Shown here piece after piece: positions 51,650 through 59,310 of a stretch of 64,000 nucleotides of DNA. The notes beneath the pieces are model-generated. The model made no database searches. It saw only the letters and a program-made list of their open reading frames with translations, and had not been told where the DNA came from. The position numbers and the translations under genes were made by a program. The stretch spans positions 1 to 64,000 of the forward strand of contig JAUXRX010000035.1 of the NCBI GenBank assembly GCA_030681645.1, given 5' to 3'. Within the stretch, counting starts at the first letter, position 1; every line of letters begins with the position of its first letter. This stretch comes from Archangium sp. (GTDB taxonomy: Bacteria > Myxococcota > Myxococcia > Myxococcales > Myxococcaceae).

Positions 51650-52086
51650 ATCTTCCAGCGCTCGCCCGAGCCGGTGGGCCTGGAGAAGTGTAGCGCCACG
51701 TCCTCCAGTCCCTCGCGTCGATAGAAGCGGTGCGCGTCGAGGCGCTGCAGCCCGGAGTCGAGCTCGAGGAACCTGCAGCCGCGCGCCAGCGCGTGCCCGT
51801 TCAAGAACGAGAGCAACGCCGCGCCGTACTTCTTTCCCCGGTGCGCGGCCGCCGTGACGAGATCGTCGACGTAGAGAATCGGGCCGGTGGAGAACATCTC
51901 CATCGGGCGAAAGCCGGCGACCGCGCGCACGTCTGGATCCCACAGCGCCGCGAGCGCGAACCCCTGGCCCGCCATGCGCGCGAGATCGTCGAGAAAGCGC
52001 TCACGCACCAGCGCTGGCCGCAGCTCGCGCAGCACTTCGAAGCAGGCGAGGCGCTCTTCATCGGTCCGGACGAGATCGATTCTCAT
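51646..52086 (-). CDS. GNAT-family N-acetyltransferase
   Basis: 146 residues. The acetyl-CoA-binding segment AAHRGKKYGAALLSFLNGHA (R/Q-x-x-G-x-G/A pattern) is followed by CRFLELDSGLQRLDAHRFYR, the usual strand beta5/helix alpha4 of GNATs, and ALHFSRP ends the domain. Substrate unknown. Cytosolic. The region to its right (441 bp) has no clear gene. Confidence 0.88.
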   Translation of the reverse strand: MRIDLVRTDEERLACFEVLRELRPALVRERFLDDLARMAGQGFALAALWDPDVRAVAGFRPMEMFSTGPILYVDDLVTAAAHRGKKYGAALLSFLNGHALARGCRFLELDSGLQRLDAHRFYRREGLEDVALHFSRPTGSGERWKI

Positions 52087-52527
52087 GTCTGATCGAAGCG
52101 GTACCCGCGCTCGCCTGCTTGCCGAACTGCGGCCAACCCGCAGCGACCGGCGTGATGCAGAGAAGACCGGTCATCAGCGCGCCGAGAATTCCGCCGACGA
52201 CGAGGAACAAAGAACAAGATGAAGAAACCGTGAAACCGGGCGGCCGGCCTGGTGAGGACGTGAGCAGCCCGGGCTGAGGGGTGACGAACACGAGCGCCAG
52301 TGTACGCCGTTTGGTGGCGCGGGGCGGTGCTGCTGGTACTCGAGCCAGGTGATGCGCGCGTTGAGCCACGCCACGGCCGCCGTGAACCACCCGCGAAGTC
52401 CGCGCCTGTCAGCGGCCATCGGCTCGGAGAGCGCGGCGCTCGGAAAAGGTGTCGCCGGGCAGCCCTCGAACCCCGTGAAGCAGCCCGCAGACGGGCTGTG
52501 AGTCACTCGCCCGACCGCGCGCCTTCG
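52087..52527. other. Gap without a confident gene; possible frameshifted small membrane protein
   Basis: No single frame gives a convincing product here. On the minus strand one frame reads RRGLRGWFTAAVAWLNARIT near 52400 and a neighbouring frame reads SLFLVVGGILGALMTGLLCI near 52200; joined by a frameshift they would make a small membrane protein with two hydrophobic segments. This may be a decayed gene or chance. Confidence 0.3.
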
Positions 52528-54090
52528 TCACCTGAAGTCGACGGTGTGCGGCACTCCCGGAACCAGGGTCACGTCTCGCAGCGCCCGTACCTCGCCCGTA
52601 TCAGGCGCGGTGAGTTCCACCCGGTGCCTGCCCACCTCGACGAGGCTGCCGTACACGGGCGTCGGTCCGATCAACTTCCCGTCGACGCGCACCAACCCAT
52701 AGGGCACGGCGAAGACCGTCAGGGGAACAGGGGGCGCGGGTTGCGGAGGCGCGACCGCAGGCGCCACCACCGAGCTCGCGAGGGGCGCCTTCTTCGTGGG
52801 CCGCACGCGCGGTCTTCCCGCGTCGACGGGCGTATCGGGCACCTCCGCCACCGTCGGCGGTGGCGAGCCTTGCTCCGGCGCGAGCGCCCCGCCCGAGTCG
52901 GGCACCGTCACGGTCACGACCCCGCTGTCCACCGCCTCGGCCACCAGGGCGGGTTGCGAAGTGAGGAGCCGACCTCCGCCCCACGAGCCGAGCACGACGA
53001 GCACGAGGAGCAGCACCGCCAGCGGCCACCGCCTGCCGGAGTGCGCCAGTGGCTGCAGCTGGACACTCTTCGTCGGAACGTCCATCGAGCCGGGGCGCTG
53101 CGGCGTGGCCAGCGCCACCCCCGGCTCCGGACGAGGTGCAGCGCGGGAGTTCTCCGCCAGCCAGCGCTCCTGGGCGCCCCGTCGGTCGGCAAGGGCGTGT
53201 CTGGCCCAGGCCTCGCCGGAACTCTGCTGGTCCCTTACGACGCCCTCGAGCGCGTCGGCGAGCGCCGCGGCTGAGGGAAACCGCTCGCCGAGCGGTCTGG
53301 CGAGCGCCTTCATCGTGACCTGTGACAACGCCGGGGCGACGTCCTGGCCCGGCGGGGGGATCTCCCCGTTGAGCACGGCGTGCATCGACGCGAGGTCCTG
53401 GTCGCGCTTGAAGAGCGGCCGGCCGCTGAGGAGCTCATGGAGCACCACGCCGAGCGCCCACACATCGCACTGCCTCGTGGGAGCTTCTCCGAGCAGCACC
53501 TCGGGGGCGATGTAGGCGGCCTTTCCCCGCACGCTGCCCAGCGAGGTCGCCTGAGACGTGCGCTCCCGATGGAGCGCGATGCCGAAGTCGAGCACCTTGA
53601 CCTGGCCCTCGAAGGTCACCATCAGGTTCTGAGGGGAAACGTCGCGGTGGACGACGTCCAGCAAGCGCCCGTCGAGGTCCTTCAACTCGTGGGCCGCGTG
53701 CAGCCCCCGGGCCGCGGCCGCCACCAGCGAGGCGGCCACCTCGGGCGGGAGCGCCCCGGGCGGCAGCTGTCGCAGCACGGCGAAGGAAACGCCGGCCACG
53801 TACTCCATCGCCAGGTAGAGGTTCCCTGCCTCTTCCCCGAACCCGAACACCTGGGCCACGGCCGGGTGCGTGATGCGCGCGAGGAGCTGGGCCTCATCGA
53901 AGAAGAGCTGGCGGGTGTTGTGGTCGGTCTCGAGATCGAGCCGCATCAGCTTGAGGGCCACAAACCGCCGGAAACCCTGCGCTCCGTGCTGCCGGGCGAG
54001 GTAGACCTCGCCCATTCCTCCCCGGCTCAGCGGAGCAAGCAGCTCGAATTCTCCGAAGCGCGTGGCCTTCGGGGCGGTGGGGGGCGTCAA
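52528..54090 (-). CDS. Ser/Thr protein kinase with membrane anchor and PEGA-like domain
   Basis: 520 residues. Kinase domain (about 12-280): LSRGGMGEVYLAR, Lys47 in VALKLM, HRDVSPQNLM, DFG in VLDFGIAL, APE in YIAPEVLLG. A membrane span at about 360-378 (WPLAVLLLVLVVLGSWGGG) leads to a Pro-rich extracytoplasmic linker and a C-terminal PEGA-like domain (VFAVPYGLVRVDGKLIGPTP to LVPGVPHTVDFR). It is the last gene of the leftward signalling operon, 16 bp after the FHA/sigma-54 activator, which is a likely phosphorylation target or reader because FHA domains bind phospho-Thr. Confidence 0.92.
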   Translation of the reverse strand: MTPPTAPKATRFGEFELLAPLSRGGMGEVYLARQHGAQGFRRFVALKLMRLDLETDHNTRQLFFDEAQLLARITHPAVAQVFGFGEEAGNLYLAMEYVAGVSFAVLRQLPPGALPPEVAASLVAAAARGLHAAHELKDLDGRLLDVVHRDVSPQNLMVTFEGQVKVLDFGIALHRERTSQATSLGSVRGKAAYIAPEVLLGEAPTRQCDVWALGVVLHELLSGRPLFKRDQDLASMHAVLNGEIPPPGQDVAPALSQVTMKALARPLGERFPSAAALADALEGVVRDQQSSGEAWARHALADRRGAQERWLAENSRAAPRPEPGVALATPQRPGSMDVPTKSVQLQPLAHSGRRWPLAVLLLVLVVLGSWGGGRLLTSQPALVAEAVDSGVVTVTVPDSGGALAPEQGSPPPTVAEVPDTPVDAGRPRVRPTKKAPLASSVVAPAVAPPQPAPPVPLTVFAVPYGLVRVDGKLIGPTPVYGSLVEVGRHRVELTAPDTGEVRALRDVTLVPGVPHTVDFR

Positions 54091-54106
54091 CGGGCCGAGC
54101 TTAGCG

Positions 54107-55372
54107 CTATTTGGCCCGAGGCCGAGGCAGCTTGTACCGCTCGATCCGGCTGATGAGCGTCCCGCGGGAAATGCCCAGCAGCTTCGCCGCCGCGCTCTGG
54201 TTCCAGGCGCAGGCCATCAGCGCTGCCTCCACCCGCTGCCGCTCTCCAGGTTCCTTCGGTTCACCGGGGCCCACCGCGCGGGCCAGGTCTTCCGACCCTC
54301 GCGGGACGCCGCCCAGCACCAGGCTCCGCTCGACGTGGTTGATGAGCTCCCGCACGTTGCCGGGCCACGGGTGGTGCTCGAGGCCCTCGAGCAGGTCCGG
54401 GGGCGGGGTCGTGCTGCCGAGCCGCGCCGCGAAGCGGGAGGCCAGGCGCACCACGTCGCCGACGCGGTCCCTCAGAGGGGGCACGGTCAACTCCACCACC
54501 GCGAGCCGATAGTAGAGATCCGAGCGAAACGCCGTGTGGCGCAGGCGCGGAGAGGCGCTCGCGATGATGCGGACATCGATGAGCTCCCGCTCGGTGCCGC
54601 CCACCCGCTGGACGGAGTGACTCTCGAGCGCGCGCAAGAGCCTGGGTTGCAGGGCCGGGCTCATCGCGCCTACGTCCTGCAGGAAGAGGGTGCCGCCCTG
54701 GGCGCGCTGGAAGACGCCGGGGCGATCGCGATCGGCCCCGGTGAAGGCGCCGCGCACATGGCCGAAGAGGGTCGCGTCGGCGAGCTCCTCTGACAGCGAG
54801 CCACACTCCAGCGAGACGAAGGGACCGTTACGGCGGTGCGACTGCTCGTGAAGGGCGCGCGCGATGGCGCTCTTGCCCGTGCCCGTCTCGCCCAGGAGCA
54901 GCAAGGAGGAGTCGGACCGCGCCACGAGGGCGAGCCTGGCGAACAGGGCCTGCATCACGGGGCTCTCGCCCACCAGTTCGCCGAAGACACCGAGCCCGGG
55001 CACGGAGGTCACTGTCTCGTCCTCGACGATGACCTGGAGGTCGCAGCTACCGAGGCGAAGGACCGAGCTGCGCTCGATGAGCGCCTCGGAGACGCGCACC
55101 CCCTGCAGGAACGTGCCGTTCTTGGACGCCAGGTCTTCCACGATGACGCCGCTGACGGTGGGGGTCAGGCGGACGTGCCTGCGAGATACCGTGGGGCTCT
55201 CGAGGCGAACGTCGGCGTCTTGCGCCGAGCCGACCACCGTGGCTGCCGTCAGCTCCGTCGTCCGGCTGGACCCGGCCGAGCGGCGCACCCTGAAGCGGCG
55301 CACGGCCAGCTCACCGCGGTCTCTCGAGTGGAGCAGCGGCCGATTGAGGAGGGTGAGGGTGGCGGGGTCCAT
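54107..55372 (-). CDS. FHA domain sigma-54-dependent activator
   Basis: 421 residues from ATG 55372, overlapping the preceding stop by one base. The FHA domain (about 25-115) has VGSAQDADVRLESPTVSRRH and LASKNGTFLQG, the phosphothreonine-binding loops. The AAA+ domain (about 130-350) has Walker A GETGTGKS, the sigma-54-contact loop GAFTGA and an arginine-finger region (FRSDLYYRL). Walker B, normally GGTLFLDEIG, reads GGTLFLQDVG, replacing Asp-Glu by Gln-Asp, which may weaken ATP hydrolysis. A Fis-type HTH ends the protein (NQSAAAKLLGISRGTLISRI). It should couple kinase signalling to RpoN promoters; one candidate lies at 46419. Confidence 0.92.
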   Translation of the reverse strand: MDPATLTLLNRPLLHSRDRGELAVRRFRVRRSAGSSRTTELTAATVVGSAQDADVRLESPTVSRRHVRLTPTVSGVIVEDLASKNGTFLQGVRVSEALIERSSVLRLGSCDLQVIVEDETVTSVPGLGVFGELVGESPVMQALFARLALVARSDSSLLLLGETGTGKSAIARALHEQSHRRNGPFVSLECGSLSEELADATLFGHVRGAFTGADRDRPGVFQRAQGGTLFLQDVGAMSPALQPRLLRALESHSVQRVGGTERELIDVRIIASASPRLRHTAFRSDLYYRLAVVELTVPPLRDRVGDVVRLASRFAARLGSTTPPPDLLEGLEHHPWPGNVRELINHVERSLVLGGVPRGSEDLARAVGPGEPKEPGERQRVEAALMACAWNQSAAAKLLGISRGTLISRIERYKLPRPRAK

Positions 55373-56160
55373 CAGAACGAGCTCGACTGCAAGGTGGCTG
55401 GCACCGTCTGGGGCGGAGGCCTCGTGACGAAGTAGATCACCGTCGAGGTGACCGCGGCGAGCACGGCGCCCGTGGCCACCCAGACCCACCAGCGCTGGTA
55501 CCAGCGGGGCGAGAGATCGGGCTTGAGGGTGATCTCCCGCGGGCTGGTCCGGCTCGCCAGCTCCAGCACCTCGTTGCCCAGCGCGTCGAGCCCAACCACG
55601 AACAGCTGCCGGGTGAGGGCGCCGGCGGGGTCCAGCGGAGGGAACTCGATGCGGGCCACTCCTTCTTCCAGCGGCCGGCGCAGCACCGTGTACTGCTCTT
55701 CTCCTCGCAGGCGCACCCCCAGGCCGATCTGGGTCACACCGACAGGCCGCCCGCTCAGGGCGATGCGCAGCTCCAGAGGCTCCTCGGCCAGCGTGGTGGC
55801 GCGCCACTGCAGGTCCAGGGTGGGGGCCACGCCAACCTGCGCGTCCGTGCGGGCGCGCTCGTAGATGAAGGTGACGCGCGGCGAGAGGAAGTAGCTGATG
55901 GCGTGGCGGGGGGCGATGTCCATCAAGTGCAGGAAGGTGAGGTGCGCCTCGTCGTTGCGGCCCAGGTAGGCGTAGGCGATGCCCAGCTGCTCGTACAGGA
56001 GCACCAGCTGCGCGTGCGTGAAGGGCCCCGTCGCGCGCGCCTTCTCGAGCAGCCGGGCGCCCTCCTCGGCCTGGAACGCCGCCACTGCGGCAGCCCCCTG
56101 CTCGAGGAGGCCGCCGTCAGGCGCCTGGCTCAGCAGCAACAAGAGCGCCGCGCTCGTCAT
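55372..56160 (-). CDS. TPR-like membrane protein of the signalling operon
   Basis: 262 residues using the ATG at 56160, in 4-bp overlap with the upstream stop; a GTG at 56202 is less likely. Signal-like MTSAALLLLLSQAPDGG, then two TPR-like helix pairs (THAQLVLLYEQLGIAYAYLG, RNDEAHLTFLHLMDIAP), a beta-rich middle (LELRIALSGRPVGVTQIGLG) and a C-terminal membrane span (WVWVATGAVLAAVTSTVIYF) with a short cytoplasmic tail. The layout resembles the periplasmic sensor subunits found beside myxobacterial kinases; it may sense envelope state for the FHA/kinase pair downstream. Confidence 0.75.
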   Translation of the reverse strand: MTSAALLLLLSQAPDGGLLEQGAAAVAAFQAEEGARLLEKARATGPFTHAQLVLLYEQLGIAYAYLGRNDEAHLTFLHLMDIAPRHAISYFLSPRVTFIYERARTDAQVGVAPTLDLQWRATTLAEEPLELRIALSGRPVGVTQIGLGVRLRGEEQYTVLRRPLEEGVARIEFPPLDPAGALTRQLFVVGLDALGNEVLELASRTSPREITLKPDLSPRWYQRWWVWVATGAVLAAVTSTVIYFVTRPPPQTVPATLQSSSF

Positions 56161-57887
56161 GGTCGCGGCCCCAGCGAGTACGAGTAGAGCCCGGTTTCGC
56201 ACGCGCCACCGTCGCGCGCCGACCCGGCGGACGCCACGAGGAGCTCGTCGCGGCCGTCGCGATTCAGGTCGACCGCGTGCAACACCGGCTCACACCAGTC
56301 GTGGCCCGGCGTACGGCTGGCGGTGGCCGAGAGCCCGCCGTCGGGAGCGCCCAACTGAATCAGGAGGGTGGCGCCCGTGACCCTGTACTCCTCCAGCACG
56401 ATCGCCAGGTCTCGCGCCCCGTCGCCGTCGAAGTCACCCCGAACAGCCGACGAGGGGAAGAGCTGGCCAATGGAGGCCACCGGCTCCACGGCTGCGCTCA
56501 GCGCTCCCTGGTCGTCGCTGGTGAGGGTCAGGAGCTCCACTCCGCTCACGAAGAGGCCGGGAGAGCCCAGGAGCAGGGCGTTGCCGTCGGCCGGGCCGAG
56601 GAACCGGAAGCCCGTGGCGTACGTGACGAGAGGAAGGGACACAGGTCCGTTCGCCGTCGGGAACATGAGGGCCTGCCCCACCAGGCCCTGAGAGCTGGAC
56701 ACCCAGTTGGCCCACATCGGCGGGCCACCCCGTCGGGTCACGCAGCCGCCTCCGAGGATGACGGGCGTGAGGCCCGCCGAGCTCGCCACGAGCTGGAGCC
56801 AGGGGTGATCGGCGATCGACCGCCCGTCCGCCAACGAGCGAACGACCCAGCTCCCACCACCCCGGCTCACCACCGCGGGTTGGTGACAGCCCTCGGAGAG
56901 CGACGTCACCGCGAGCCCGGTGTCGCTGACGTTCTGCGCCAGCACGGTCGGCGCGGTGAGGTGGGCCGGGTCGACCCACACCAGGTCAGTGCCCGCCACC
57001 ACCCTGCGGTGAGCGACGAGCAGGTCCCGCTCTTCGGTGGGGGAAGGGAAGAGGGCGAAGCCCCTGGCCTGAGCGAGGAGCGGCGTCCACCCCGCCTCAC
57101 CTGGCAGCCTCCTCGAGACAGCCGAGACGATGCCGCCCGGAACCGCGGTCGCCTCGGCCATCAGCAACCCCAGCTCCCCACGCGCTCCCAGCCGACCCGA
57201 GAGATAGGTTCGATCACCCGTCGGATCCACCTCTGGCGGGGGCAGCGTCATCGCCTCGAAGTCGGCTGCCGTCCCCCAGCGCACGCGGAGCTGAACGCGG
57301 AAAGGGCCTGACCAGTCCGGCCGGCCGGCGTCGATCGCAACCGGGCTCCCTGCGCGCGTGGAGAAGGGGTGCAGGGCCTCGGGTGCGCCCGGGAACCGCG
57401 CTCTCCACTGGCCCTGCGCCTCGACCCGCCGCCCCTGCGTGTCGAGGGCCTCCACTTCCACCACCACCGGGGGCGTCTCGGGCCACGGGAAGTCGCCTGT
57501 GGTGGCGACGAGCTGCGTGGTCACGACGGGCTCGGCGGTGACGGTGACGGTCCCTCCGTCGACCTCGGCACAGCCGCGGACCACGACCCCGCCGTCGCTC
57601 GCGGTCCCGGCCACCAGGACGAGCTTTCGCGCCGAGGCGGAGACCGCGCCGAGCTCCAGCGTCGCGCCCAGCTCGCCCTCCGCCGACCTCGTGGTCTCGG
57701 CCGCGATGGTCGGGCCGCTGATCAGCCCGAAGGCGATGTCGTCGCAGCCGTGTTCGGCGCGCGGCTCGATGATCTTCACCTCGAGGCGCGCGACCTGCTG
57801 CTCCTTCGGGACACGACAGTGAATGCTCAGCTCCGAAGTGGAGCAGCCCGCCAGCAGCACCACCATCGTGACGAGAAGAAACCTCAC
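56157..57887 (-). CDS. FG-GAP repeat lipoprotein of the signalling operon
   Basis: 576 residues from GTG 57887; a start at 57935 would extend the n-region by 16 residues. Lipoprotein signal RFLLVTMVVLLAGC. The mature protein is beta-rich; its C-terminal part contains FG-GAP/integrin-like Ca-binding repeats DFDGDGARDLAIV and DLNRDGRDELLVA. First gene of the four-gene leftward operon, overlapping the next by 4 bp. It may be the outer-membrane sensor or ligand-binding partner of the pathway. Confidence 0.8.
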   Translation of the reverse strand: MRFLLVTMVVLLAGCSTSELSIHCRVPKEQQVARLEVKIIEPRAEHGCDDIAFGLISGPTIAAETTRSAEGELGATLELGAVSASARKLVLVAGTASDGGVVVRGCAEVDGGTVTVTAEPVVTTQLVATTGDFPWPETPPVVVEVEALDTQGRRVEAQGQWRARFPGAPEALHPFSTRAGSPVAIDAGRPDWSGPFRVQLRVRWGTAADFEAMTLPPPEVDPTGDRTYLSGRLGARGELGLLMAEATAVPGGIVSAVSRRLPGEAGWTPLLAQARGFALFPSPTEERDLLVAHRRVVAGTDLVWVDPAHLTAPTVLAQNVSDTGLAVTSLSEGCHQPAVVSRGGGSWVVRSLADGRSIADHPWLQLVASSAGLTPVILGGGCVTRRGGPPMWANWVSSSQGLVGQALMFPTANGPVSLPLVTYATGFRFLGPADGNALLLGSPGLFVSGVELLTLTSDDQGALSAAVEPVASIGQLFPSSAVRGDFDGDGARDLAIVLEEYRVTGATLLIQLGAPDGGLSATASRTPGHDWCEPVLHAVDLNRDGRDELLVASAGSARDGGACETGLYSYSLGPRP

Positions 57888-57925
57888 CTGGGTCCACCGT
57901 AGCCCGCCGTGACGAAGGCGTCCCG

Positions 57926-59200
57926 TCAAGGGCACAGGCCCGGGGTCGCCAGGAACCAGCAGCGCGTGGTGGGCGAAGTCTTGAAGAATTCGAGGAGCAA
58001 CCTCCCTACCTTCTGCTCTGCCGATGGGCTCGGGTGCGTGCCGTCAGCCTCGAAGTCGCTCGGCACCCAGGTGAGGCCATCGGCTCTCGGGTTGAGGCCG
58101 TCTGCCCAGAGATAGGGGCCCCAGGCCAGCCACGGGGCGACGGCCGCCGACAGGTCACCTGCGTTCGAGTCGACCGCGCCGCCGCTGAGCTGGGTGAGCT
58201 GGGCCTCGATGAGCCACTTCACCGCGAAGCCCGACTCGTAGGCGTAAGGCTCGGGGTTGAGCGGCGAGCTGGCGAAGCCGGCGAAGATCCGGGAAGAGAG
58301 GAACACCTGGCGGAGGTTCGGGTAGCGCGCCCGCAGGTTGCGCACGATCGCCCCCAGCGACCTGAGAAGCTGCCAGGCGTCGGCGTTCGCATCGGGCAAT
58401 GAGACGGTGGGCTGGGCGTTGGCCACCTTGACCCAGACCACCTGCACCTGCGCCTCCGAGAGGCCGAGCGGGGCAAGCCGGGTGTCGCGAATGCGGTCGT
58501 ACTCCTGGCTCTGCGGGTCGGCCCACACGGAGGCCACCTGGCTGGCGCGCGCGCCGTTGACGATGACCAGCCGGCTCCTGTCGACCTCGGCATCGGCGGC
58601 CGCCTGCCCCATGAAGCTCCACGGGCTGCAGGGCGGCCCACCGTCGCTGGCCACCGCCGTGGAGCAGAACTCCTGGGTGGTGTTCGACATCCCCATCGAG
58701 AGGAGCACCAGCTTGCCAGCAGGGTCCCCACCGCCATCCGGTAAGAGCGGAACCACCTGCTGTGCGGCCGTGCCGCCGCGGGCGAGGTGTGCAGCGGGGG
58801 GCTGGTTGGAGCCGGGGTAGAGCAGCCCGGGGTGTCCTTCCCAGGTCTGGCCGGCCGAGAACTCCGTCAGGGGCGTGAACCCGAGCCCGCCATCGAGCCT
58901 GACTCCTCCGTCGGGGCGAATGCCGCCGTCGGGGCGAATGCCGCCGTCGGGACGAGTGCCGCCGTCGGGGCGGGTACCACCGTCAGGGAGGACGCCGCCG
59001 TCCGCGAGGGGGCCCGCGTCCGCAGCGCCACCTCCACCGCCTCCACCGCCGCCGCCTGCGCTACCACCTCCGGTCGCGCCTCCTCCCATGCTGCCCGCGT
59101 CATCGACGGAACCACCGTCGCCGTCGCCGTTGCCGGGCAACGGGCCACAGGAGGAAAACACAGCCAGACAGGACGTGATGACCAGAGCGCGAACGAACAT
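57926..59200 (-). CDS. SGNH-hydrolase-like lipoprotein
   Basis: 424 residues from ATG 59200. Signal FVRALVITSCLAVFSSC. A Gly-rich segment (GGGATGGGSAGGGGGGGG) and a Pro-Asp-Gly-Gly tandem repeat linker lead to a catalytic-like domain: LVLLSMGMSNTTQEF in place of the GDSL block, VNGARAS, and DFEADGTHPSPSAEQKVG with the Asp-x-x-His of block V. Ser in GMS could be the nucleophile; activity on surface esters or polysaccharide acetyl groups is plausible but unproven. It lies 39 bp upstream of the FG-GAP lipoprotein gene on the same strand. Confidence 0.75.
   Translation of the reverse strand: MFVRALVITSCLAVFSSCGPLPGNGDGDGGSVDDAGSMGGGATGGGSAGGGGGGGGGGAADAGPLADGGVLPDGGTRPDGGTRPDGGIRPDGGIRPDGGVRLDGGLGFTPLTEFSAGQTWEGHPGLLYPGSNQPPAAHLARGGTAAQQVVPLLPDGGGDPAGKLVLLSMGMSNTTQEFCSTAVASDGGPPCSPWSFMGQAAADAEVDRSRLVIVNGARASQVASVWADPQSQEYDRIRDTRLAPLGLSEAQVQVVWVKVANAQPTVSLPDANADAWQLLRSLGAIVRNLRARYPNLRQVFLSSRIFAGFASSPLNPEPYAYESGFAVKWLIEAQLTQLSGGAVDSNAGDLSAAVAPWLAWGPYLWADGLNPRADGLTWVPSDFEADGTHPSPSAEQKVGRLLLEFFKTSPTTRCWFLATPGLCP
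58905..58998 (-). repeat. 18-bp tandem repeat encoding PDGG(T/I)R linker
   Basis: About five copies of ccgccgtcggggcgaatg on the plus strand encode repeated Pro-Asp-Gly-Gly-Thr/Ile-Arg on the minus strand; copy-number change would vary linker length without frameshift. Confidence 0.85.
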
Positions 59201-59310
59201 CCAGCCCGCGACTGCACGTCGCGTTCCCGTCTCGCGTGCCCCTTCACCCAGGTCGGGGTTGAACAACTTGTACAGGCGGCGGTGCGCCACCGACCCGGTT
59301 TCAGACAGGC

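Noticed and set aside
52058..52506. Two short minus-strand frames as separate genes
   Set aside because: Neither has a clear domain or start, and each holds only half of a plausible membrane protein; reported only as an uncertain gap.
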